A stretch of 64,000 nt of DNA from Candidatus Dormiibacterota bacterium (GTDB taxonomy: Bacteria > Vulcanimicrobiota > Vulcanimicrobiia > Vulcanimicrobiales > Vulcanimicrobiaceae), in the NCBI GenBank assembly GCA_035532035.1, contig DATKRS010000019.1, positions 124,001 through 188,000 on the forward strand. Reading direction: 5' to 3'. Under the pieces are notes generated by a model. It worked only from the letters and a program-made list of their open reading frames with translations, did no database searches and had not been told where the DNA came from. Positions within the stretch are counted from its first letter, which is position 1; every line of letters begins with the position of its first letter. The position numbers and the translations under genes were made by a program. Shown here piece by piece: positions 52,953 through 62,347 of the stretch.

Positions 52953-53933
52953 TCACAGCCCCTGCTGCACGAGCGCGACGTCCACGGCCGCAACCGCCTC
53001 CTCCAGTGACCCCGCGAAATCCAAACCCGCGGCGCGGAAGTGCCCGCCGCCGCCGAGGCTCGCCGCCGCTGCCTGCACGTTCACGCGACCCACCGATCGC
53101 AAACTCACGCGTAGCTCGCCGCCGTAGGCTTTGAAGAGTGCCGCGACCTCGACGCCTTCTTGACCGAGCAAAACGTTGACCATGTCTTCCGTGTCTTCGC
53201 CGTCTGCGCCGCACTCGTGGAGCATCGCGTCGTCGACGCACGACCAGCAGTAGCGGCCGTCGTGCCCGAACTGCATCGCGTTGATGACACGGCCGAGCAG
53301 CTTCGTCGCCGCGATTCGTTTGTTGCCGAAGATCTCGCGGGTTATCCGTTCCTTGTCCGCGCCGATACGCATCAGCTGCGCGGCCAGCTCGAGCGCCTCC
53401 GGCGACGTGTTCGAATGCATGAGGCCGCCGGTATCGGTCATGATCGTCGTGAGAACGCAGGTGGCGATCTCCGCGTCGATTTCGACCTCGAGTCCGCGCA
53501 GCAAGTGCATCACGCACGTTCCCGTCGAGCACTCCGTCGGCAGCACGTAGTTCAGAGCGCCGAAGAGCGTGTTTCCCAAGTGATGATCGACGTCGAGAAC
53601 GTTCTCGCGAGCGACCTGCGGCAAGAAGGCGCCGGCGCGCGTACGATCGCTCATATCGCAAAAGACGAAGAGAGCATCGGGCGGAAGGTCTGCCGGAAGC
53701 GCGCGCGAGACGCGCTGCGTGCCCGGAAGAAAGCGCAGCGTGCGCGGCACGGGATCTTGCTGGAAATAGAGAACGCGCTTCCCGATCTTCTCGAGCGCGA
53801 GGCCGAGCGCGAGGCCGGCGCCGAGCGTGTCGCCGTCTGGCTTCACGTGGCTCACCATCACGAACGCGGCTCTGCGACGCAGCTCCTCGACGACTTCAGC
53901 GGTGCTCGACAGCTCCGGACGCTCCTGGATCAC
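52953..53933 (-). CDS. nrnA: DHH/DHHA1 phosphoesterase, NrnA-type oligoribonuclease
   Basis: 326 aa from the GTG at 53933. DHH domain motifs: VSHVKPDGDTLGAGLAL (DxD), FVFCDMSD, NVLDVDHHLGN (the DHH) and TTIMTDTGG; DHHA1 domain with SLRSVGRVNVQAAAASLGGGGHFRAAG. Degrades short RNA or pAp and cyclic dinucleotide breakdown products. Its position between rbfA and truB is the usual one in many phyla. The start overlaps the rbfA stop. Confidence 0.94.
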   Translation of the reverse strand: MIQERPELSSTAEVVEELRRRAAFVMVSHVKPDGDTLGAGLALGLALEKIGKRVLYFQQDPVPRTLRFLPGTQRVSRALPADLPPDALFVFCDMSDRTRAGAFLPQVARENVLDVDHHLGNTLFGALNYVLPTECSTGTCVMHLLRGLEVEIDAEIATCVLTTIMTDTGGLMHSNTSPEALELAAQLMRIGADKERITREIFGNKRIAATKLLGRVINAMQFGHDGRYCWSCVDDAMLHECGADGEDTEDMVNVLLGQEGVEVAALFKAYGGELRVSLRSVGRVNVQAAAASLGGGGHFRAAGLDFAGSLEEAVAAVDVALVQQGL

Positions 53934-54293
53934 TCGACGCGCTCCGCGCGTACGCGCCGCTCCGCGTCGGCGCGCATATCCTTCGCAAGCTCGATCGCCC
54001 GCTCGGTGGAGCGGTCTTCGATGAAGACGAGCTCCGGGGTGTGGCGCAGTTCGATGCGATGGCCGAGCTCGCCGCGCAGAAAGCCCGCCGCGTGGCGTAG
54101 CGCGACGAGCGATCGCTCCGCCTGCTCCCGATCGCCGATCACCGAGACGAAGACCTTGCACTGGTGTAAGTCGTCGCTCACCTCGGCGCGCGTTACCGTG
54201 ACGAAGCCGAGCCGCGGATCCTTGAGCTCTTGCGTTACGAGCATTCCGAGAATCCGCTGAACCTCATGATCGATGCGCGCGATGCGTTGCTTG

Positions 54294-54301
<8 letters not shown>
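53930..54301 (-). CDS. rbfA: Ribosome-binding factor A
   Basis: 123 aa from the GTG at 54301. KH-like fold needed for 16S rRNA 5'-end maturation and cold growth. Typical sequence: RIARIDHEVQRILGMLVTQELKDPRLGFVTVTRAEVSDDLHQCKVFVSV and IELRHTPELVFIEDRSTERAIEL. It overlaps the infB stop by 8 bp. A longer open frame upstream runs inside infB. Confidence 0.94.
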
Positions 54302-56789
<2,488 letters not shown>

Positions 56790-56927
56790 GTTTCACACTT
56801 CGATGAGCGGTGCACATCGAAGGCCCCAAGTCGTTGGAAGGCGCGGGGCCATCCAGCGTCCTGGCTCGGCTCCGCGTCTATATCATGAGCACGCGCTCGC
56901 GCGCGCGTTCGCGCTAATCATGGACGT

Positions 56928-57170
56928 TCATACATCATTCGAACCACTCCAGGACCCATATTCTGCAGCCGTGGATGCAAGCCCCGGGTAGCGTCGATTT
57001 CTCGCCACCCGCTCGCCGCAGGCCTGCGAGCAGAGGTAGACGCCCCGGCCTGGCCGCCGGCGCCTCGTGCCGGCAGCGTCCGCGTGCCAGCCTGCCGCCT
57101 CGTGCACGAAGCGCACGAGGCCGGCCTGCGGCAGGCGGCGCCGGCAGCCAGCGCACTGGCGAAAGGGAAC
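56928..57170 (-). CDS. ylxR: YlxR-like (DUF448) RNA-binding protein, start uncertain
   Basis: 80 aa from a GTT codon at 57170. The conserved part opens PFRQCAGCRRRLPQAGLVRFVHEA and continues through GRGVYLCSQACGE, the YlxR fold between nusA and infB. The region directly before it contains no ATG, GTG or TTG in frame after the nusA stop; the open frame only reaches a start far inside nusA. The gene either uses GTT or another near-cognate codon, or is read from inside nusA. Confidence 0.75.
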   Translation of the reverse strand, partial: VPFRQCAGCRRRLPQAGLVRFVHEAAGWHADAAGTRRRRPGRGVYLCSQACGERVARNRRYPGLASTAAEYGSWSGSNDV

Positions 57171-57180
57171 GTGGCCGCCG

Positions 57181-58398
57181 TTACTCGCTTCCGAGGCGCT
57201 CGCGGCGAAACTCCTCGAGCTTACGGATGAGATCCGCGTCCGCGGCGGCGGCGACTTCTTCTTCCGACGGCTCCGCAGCTGCGGCTTCCTCGGACGGTAC
57301 CGCAACGGCGTCCGCTGCCGGTGCGGCGCGCTCCGCGAGATACCGCTCGCGCGTTGCGTCCGCTTCGGTCTCGCTCGTGATGTCGAGGCGCCAACCCGTG
57401 AGCCGCGAAGCGAGCCGTACGTTCTGACCGTCGCGTCCGATCGCAAGTGACAACTGGTAATCCGGCACGATGACGAGGGCGACGCCGTCCTCCTCGAACA
57501 GCTCTACGGCGATAACCTTCGCCGGCGCGAGCGAGTTCATGATGAAGGTCGGGTAATCCGGCGCCCACGGAATGATGTCGATTTTCTCACCGCGCAAGTT
57601 GTCGGAGACGTTCGCGATGCGGCTCGACTTCGGCCCAAGGCACGCACCGATCGGGTCGACTTCGGCGCGATGGCTGCGCACGGCAACCTTGGAGCGGACG
57701 CCCGGCTCCCGCGCTAGCGCCATGATTTCGACGATGCCGTTCGCGAGCTCGGGAACTTCGAGCTCGAGCAACCGCTGCACGAGCCCCTCGGCGGTACGCG
57801 AAAGCACGACCTGCGGCCCTTTCGGCGACTTGCGCACGTCCACGACGTACGCGCGAATGAAGTCGCCGATGCGGAAGATCTCGCCCGGCACCTGTTCGCT
57901 GATCGGGAGGATCGCTTCGTCGCGTCCTTCGAGGAGCACGTACATGTTTCGCTGCTCGTACCGTTGCACGGTTCCGGTAACGAGATCGTTCAGCTTGCGC
58001 GTGTACTTGTTGAAGACCGTGTCGCGCTCCGCCTCGCGGATGCGCTGGACGATGACTTGTTTTGCGGTCTGCGCGGCGATGCGCCCAAAATCTTTGGGCT
58101 TGACTTCCTCGTCATAGAAGTCGCCGACCTGATACGGCGCGCCGGAGCTCTTCACCGAGATTTCGAGCTTCGGATCGGTGACCTCTTCGACGACGGTGCG
58201 GCGATGGTAGACCTTATACTCGCCGGTTTGCCGGTCGACGATGACGATCGCGTTCGCTTCGCTGCCGTAGTGACGCTTGTACGCCGTGAGCAGTGCCGCC
58301 TCGAGACCCTCGAGCAGCATCTCGAACGAGATGTTGCGCTCGTTCGCAATCGATTGCAGAACGTCGATGAGACGCTCGCTAGTTGCCGTTTCTACCAT
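57181..58398 (-). CDS. nusA: Transcription termination/antitermination protein NusA
   Basis: 405 aa from the ATG at 58398. N-domain (SERLIDVLQSIANERNISFEMLLEGLEAALLTAYKRHYG), S1 domain, and KH1/KH2 (VRSHRAEVDPIGACLGPKSSRI, PDYQLSLAIGRDGQNVRLASRLTGW). The acidic repeats of E. coli NusA are absent; instead a short Ala/Glu-rich tail follows. Modulates RNA polymerase pausing and Rho/intrinsic termination. It overlaps rimP by 20 bp. Confidence 0.97.
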   Translation of the reverse strand: MVETATSERLIDVLQSIANERNISFEMLLEGLEAALLTAYKRHYGSEANAIVIVDRQTGEYKVYHRRTVVEEVTDPKLEISVKSSGAPYQVGDFYDEEVKPKDFGRIAAQTAKQVIVQRIREAERDTVFNKYTRKLNDLVTGTVQRYEQRNMYVLLEGRDEAILPISEQVPGEIFRIGDFIRAYVVDVRKSPKGPQVVLSRTAEGLVQRLLELEVPELANGIVEIMALAREPGVRSKVAVRSHRAEVDPIGACLGPKSSRIANVSDNLRGEKIDIIPWAPDYPTFIMNSLAPAKVIAVELFEEDGVALVIVPDYQLSLAIGRDGQNVRLASRLTGWRLDITSETEADATRERYLAERAAPAADAVAVPSEEAAAAEPSEEEVAAAADADLIRKLEEFRRERLGSE

Positions 58399-58897
58399 GT
58401 GTGCCCTTCCGTTGTTTCTTCTCTCGCTGGAGGTCGGCGCGTGTGTCGTACTCGAGATTCGCGGACTTGATCGTCGCGATCGGCAGCGGAAGCCGGCCCG
58501 AGCGCGTTTCGAGCAGTACGTTCTGCCCCTGCAGGCCACGCAGAATGCCGCGATGCGTCTTTGCCCCGTCGACGAGCAGCGACGTGACGATCCGCGCACG
58601 CATTCCCTTGAATCGCTCGTAATCTGCGAGTTTGGTCAGCGGCCGGTCGAGGCCGGCGGATTCCACTTGCAGCTCGTACGAAGCGTCGAGTTCCTCGAGG
58701 CCGGCATTGATGCGCGCGGCGACGCGCTCGCACAGCACGAGGTCGGCACCTCCTGGGCGGTCGATCGTCACCGTGAACGCGATCGATCCGTGTTTCGGCT
58801 TCGCGGTGTGTTGCAGGACCTCGAGCTGCGCAAATGCGCTATCGTGCGCGATCGCGTCTAGCGCGCGCTCGAACGCACTTTCGAGCTCTTGTCTCAT
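58379..58897 (-). CDS. rimP: Ribosome maturation factor RimP
   Basis: 172 aa. RimP fold with the N-domain (KHGSIAFTVTIDRPGGADLVLCERVAARINAGLEELD), the central SYELQVESAGLDRPLT signature (usually xxSPGxxRPL) and a basic C-terminus. Required for 30S assembly. First gene of the nusA operon as in most bacteria. A structured leader lies upstream (59014-59068). Confidence 0.93.
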   Translation of the reverse strand: MRQELESAFERALDAIAHDSAFAQLEVLQHTAKPKHGSIAFTVTIDRPGGADLVLCERVAARINAGLEELDASYELQVESAGLDRPLTKLADYERFKGMRARIVTSLLVDGAKTHRGILRGLQGQNVLLETRSGRLPLPIATIKSANLEYDTRADLQREKKQRKGTHGRNGN

Positions 58898-59225
58898 CGT
58901 CGTCTCCGTTTGAGCGGCGTCGCACCTTGCGCTAGCCGCGCGGGACCCCTCTTAGAACAGCGAAGCGCGGGACGTGCCCACGCTCTTGACCTACCGGCTA
59001 TCAGCATACACGAACGCACGAAGGGCCGCAACCCCAGGGGGCCGGCCCTTCTCGGATCTTTCGTGCGTATGGTGCTTGTGCGCGCTGCCGGTTACGGTCG
59101 GCTACCGTAGGGCGCGACTAGCGGCCCCTTATGCGCGGGCACCTCGGGCTGCGTGGCCCGGTGGATCTTGCAGTTCCAACTGCCCTCCTTCGAACAGCGG
59201 CGGCGAACTTCGCTCGACGCTCGGC
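58898..59225. other. 328-bp region upstream of the rimP operon
   Basis: No credible gene on either strand. It holds the nested hairpin at 59014-59068 and presumably the operon promoter, which was not located. Confidence 0.5.
59014..59068 (-). other. Nested inverted repeat in the rimP-nusA leader region
   Basis: ACGCACGAA (59014-59022) pairs with TTCGTGCGT (59060-59068) and, inside, AAGGGCCG (59021-59028) with CGGCCCTT (59043-59050), allowing two competing or stacked stems. Located about 120 bp before rimP. Could be a leader RNA element or a bidirectional terminator for the TonB-like gene. Confidence 0.55.
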
Positions 59226-60542
59226 CTACGGCGACGCAGGTAGCGTGAACGGAACGAGCGCGCGCTCGCTGCATTCGGCCGTGCCGAGCCCGACGACGAT
59301 GGGCGCCATTCCCGCGGCGAGGCCACTGTACACCGAGTGCATGCCGCCAATCTGTATGCCGTTGGCCGGGCCAACCGGAACGTTGGGTGCGGTAAGCGTT
59401 CCCTGCGCGATCGTCCGGGGGAAGTGCAGTATCCAACCGGAGCAGATCAACAGCGGTCCGTGACGCGCGACGCTCGTTACCCACATCCTGAGCGTGCCGT
59501 CGCCCCCACCGAATGGCCCCTCGAAGATGTAACGCGTACGCGCAAGCACGCTCGGAGGAGGCGTGGGTACGAGGCGCCCAGCGAGCGAGAGCGTTCCGAC
59601 GTAGTGGCCTTCGTGCGGGATGACCGGTCCGTGAGGCAAGAGCGCGTTGAGGCGTGCGTTGAGGCCGGAGTACGGGTTACGCGTCGGCGCCGGATGCGGC
59701 CGCTCCGTGGGAGCGGGAGACGGCGTCGGAGCGACGGCGATCGGGCGAGGCTTGACGTGCGCGCGACCGAGACTCGCGCTCGGCCTTCCCGGCGCCGCAT
59801 GCCCCGATGCGGGGTGTTCGGCGATCGCCGGATGCGGGCTCGGAACCCCGGCGGCGTTACTTGGCGGCAGATTTGGATGTGACACCGGCGAGGGCACCGG
59901 ATGCGGCATCGCCGCGGCTGTCGGCTGCGGCGCGGTCGTCCTGGCCACCACCGGAGCAGGCGCCTGCGTCGGAGCGTGCGTCGGCGCTACGCTCGGGACC
60001 GGACGGGCCGTCGGCGCCGGCCTCGTCGTCGGCGCTACGGTGGATACCGGCCTCGCAGTCGGCTGAGGTCGCGCCGTCGGAGCCGGCCTCGGCGTCGGCT
60101 CGGCCTTAGGCTTGGCCGTCGGCGCGACCGTCGGCTGGACGGCCGCGACGGCTTGCGTGGGAGCGGGAAGCGGCTGAGGTGTCGTCGGCGGAACCGGCGT
60201 CGGGTTCGGGGAGGCTGACGGAACGACGTGGGTCAGCTCGTGCAGCACCGGCAGCGGCCGACGAAACGGATGCATCGCCGCACGCTTTGCGGGAGCGACG
60301 CGATGCACGGTCGGGCGCGGGGGCGCCGGGTGTGGCGTCGTGACCTGCGCGGCCGCGGGGAGCTGTTGCGAAACCGTGAGGAGTTGTCCGCCGAGGGTCG
60401 ATTCGCTCGCGCTCTCTTGCGAGCTTGCCGCCGCGATCGAAACGAGAAACGCGGCCGCAAGCAGATGCAACAAGAACGACGCAAGGGTGCTCCCAGCAAG
60501 TCGCTCGTCGCGGCGCTCGTCGTTCGGATCGCGCCGATACAT
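59226..60542 (-). CDS. TonB-like envelope protein with long Pro/Thr-rich spacer
   Basis: 438 aa from the ATG at 60542 (an in-frame start at 60638 also exists). A short cytoplasmic N-terminus and one span (TLASFLLHLLAAAFLVSIAAA), like TonB. Then about 220 residues of Pro/Ala/Thr with recurring PTARPxPT units (for example RPAPTARPQPTARPVSTVAP), and a C-terminal domain of about 120 residues (RYIFEGPFGGGDGTLRMWV, GWILHFPRTIAQ) that is not a recognisable TonB_C. It may span the periplasm to an outer-membrane partner; the BtuB-like receptor is in the same window. Confidence 0.65.
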   Translation of the reverse strand: MYRRDPNDERRDERLAGSTLASFLLHLLAAAFLVSIAAASSQESASESTLGGQLLTVSQQLPAAAQVTTPHPAPPRPTVHRVAPAKRAAMHPFRRPLPVLHELTHVVPSASPNPTPVPPTTPQPLPAPTQAVAAVQPTVAPTAKPKAEPTPRPAPTARPQPTARPVSTVAPTTRPAPTARPVPSVAPTHAPTQAPAPVVARTTAPQPTAAAMPHPVPSPVSHPNLPPSNAAGVPSPHPAIAEHPASGHAAPGRPSASLGRAHVKPRPIAVAPTPSPAPTERPHPAPTRNPYSGLNARLNALLPHGPVIPHEGHYVGTLSLAGRLVPTPPPSVLARTRYIFEGPFGGGDGTLRMWVTSVARHGPLLICSGWILHFPRTIAQGTLTAPNVPVGPANGIQIGGMHSVYSGLAAGMAPIVVGLGTAECSERALVPFTLPASP

Positions 60543-60670
60543 CCAACCCTTCGTTCGCGGGAGACCCTTCTTGTCATCCTTCGCGCTTCGACCCGGCGCA
60601 GAATCCGCATCCGACAACGTCGACGCGCGCGCTCGCAAAAGATTCTACGGCATATCGCGAGCCCTAAGGT

Positions 60671-60694
60671 GTCATCCTGAGCTTGTCGAAGGAC
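60671..60694 (+). repeat. Dispersed repeat copy before pyk
   Basis: GTCATCCTGAGCTTGTCGAAGG, the cleanest copy in the window. Its GAAGGA ends about 12 nt before the pyk ATG and is the only Shine-Dalgarno-like stretch there. Confidence 0.7.
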
Positions 60695-60705
60695 GCTGAT
60701 AGAAC

Positions 60706-62148
60706 ATGCAACGTATGAAGAGTCTGACGCAAAAACGCACCAAGATCATAGCAACGGTCGGCCCTGCGTCGCGTGACGCCGACGTCATGCGTTCCCTCGT
60801 GCAGTCCGGCGTGAACGTCTTTCGCCTGAACTTCTCGCACGGCATGCCGCCGGAACACGCATCGGTGATTGCGACGGCGCGGCGCATCGCTGCGGAGCTC
60901 GGCGTGTACGTGGCGATCGTGCAAGACCTCCCGGGTCCGAAGATCCGTACCGGGCCGCTCGCCGGCGACGTGCCCTCCGTTCGACTGACGCGCGGAGCGA
61001 AGCTCACGCTAACGACGCAGAGCATCCTCGGTACGGCGGAGCACGTCTCGGTCTCCTATCCGGAGCTTCCGATGGACGTCACGATCGGCAAGCGCATTTA
61101 TCTTCAGGACGGGCAGATCACGTTGCGCATCGTCGACAAGACGGCAACGGAGATCCTCACGACCGTAGAGTTCGGCGGCGACCTGCGGCCCGTGCAGGGC
61201 ATCAACTATCCCGACGGTTCGCTCAACTTGCGTGCACCGACGCAGCGCGACCTCGAATATCTCGCCTTCGGGCTCGAGCACGACGTCGACTACGTCGCGG
61301 TCTCCTTCGTGCGCAGCGTGGAGGACGTGCGCGCGGTCAAAGCCTTCATCCGCGAGCGCGACAAGGACGTTCCCGTCCTTGCGAAGATCGAGAAACACGA
61401 GGCGCTCGACGATATCGAGGCGATCGTCGCGGAGGCCGACGGCATTATGGTAGCGCGCGGCGATCTCGGAATCGAAATGCCGCTGCAGGCCGTGCCGATG
61501 ATCCAAAAAAACCTGATCGCCCGTTGCAATCGCGCCGGCAAGCCCGTCATCACCGCCACGCAGATGCTGGAGTCGATGATCGCCTCCTCGCGCCCGACAC
61601 GCGCCGAGGCCGCGGACGTCGCAAATGCAATTCTCGACGGCACCGACGCGCTCATGCTCTCCGGCGAAACGGCGATCGGTGCGTACCCGACCGAAGCGGT
61701 TCGAACGATGACCGAGATCGCCGAAGAGGTCGAACGCAGTTACCCGCACGCCGCGCTGCACCGGCGCTCCCTCGAGGGGCTCGAACGCTCGATCGCACGC
61801 TCCATCGCGGAAGCTGCGACGCGCGCGAGCGACGAGCTGGAGATGCCGTTCGTCGTCACGGGGACGACGACGGGGCATACCGCGCACCACATCGCGGCGT
61901 TTCGGCCACGCGCTCGCATCGTTGCGCTAACGCCGAACGAGCACGTCGCGCGCCGGCTCGCGCTCGTATGGGGAACGCAGTCGCTCTTGATCGAGCCGTA
62001 CGACACGTTCGACGCACTGCTCTCCATCACCGAGCACCGCATGGTCTCCGAAGGCTACGTGCACAGCGGTGACCTCATTGCCTTCACCACCGGCATGCCA
62101 GTCGGCTCCGGCCGAACGAACCTGCTCAAGATCCACCAAATCCCCTAG
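60706..62148 (+). CDS. pyk: Pyruvate kinase
   Basis: 480 aa. Transfers phosphate from phosphoenolpyruvate to ADP. Motifs: TKIIATVGPASRDADVM, FRLNFSHG, IVQDLPGPKIRTG, the active-site ILAKIEKHEAL-like segment (VLAKIEKHEALDDI), VARGDLGIEMPLQ and TATQMLESMIASSRPTRAE. Size and C-terminal allosteric domain are standard. An ATG two codons later (MKSL) is possible. A dispersed repeat supplies the leader. Confidence 0.97.
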   Translation: MQRMKSLTQKRTKIIATVGPASRDADVMRSLVQSGVNVFRLNFSHGMPPEHASVIATARRIAAELGVYVAIVQDLPGPKIRTGPLAGDVPSVRLTRGAKLTLTTQSILGTAEHVSVSYPELPMDVTIGKRIYLQDGQITLRIVDKTATEILTTVEFGGDLRPVQGINYPDGSLNLRAPTQRDLEYLAFGLEHDVDYVAVSFVRSVEDVRAVKAFIRERDKDVPVLAKIEKHEALDDIEAIVAEADGIMVARGDLGIEMPLQAVPMIQKNLIARCNRAGKPVITATQMLESMIASSRPTRAEAADVANAILDGTDALMLSGETAIGAYPTEAVRTMTEIAEEVERSYPHAALHRRSLEGLERSIARSIAEAATRASDELEMPFVVTGTTTGHTAHHIAAFRPRARIVALTPNEHVARRLALVWGTQSLLIEPYDTFDALLSITEHRMVSEGYVHSGDLIAFTTGMPVGSGRTNLLKIHQIP

Positions 62149-62347
62149 CAGGTTGCGAAAAAACTCGCGGTGCCCGGATCGGGCCCGAAGTTTTCGGCGG
62201 AACAGGCGGGTTCGAGACGGCGCCAGGTGAGGGAAGCGTATGCACGAGCCGCGTACCGTCCGGCGACCATGTACATCCGGCGGGTGGAATGCCGGCGGCG
62301 GGATGCGCCGAGAAGATCGCGTCGACGGTAAGCGCTGCGACGATCAT
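62126..62347 (-). pseudogene. Remnant of an S9 (dipeptidyl-peptidase IV-like) gene
   Basis: The ATG at 62347 overlaps the recN TGA (ATGA), and the first 35 codons read ALTVDAIFSAHPAAGIPPAG then WSPDGTRLVH, the N-terminal pattern of DPP-IV/S9B peptidases (LTxxDIF...WSPDG). After about 40 residues the similarity stops and the frame ends inside the pyk 3' end, instead of the usual 700 or so residues. It is best read as a deletion remnant. A similar reading in the next frame (SLTWRRLEPACSAENFGPDPG) suggests a frameshift near 62240. Confidence 0.5.
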
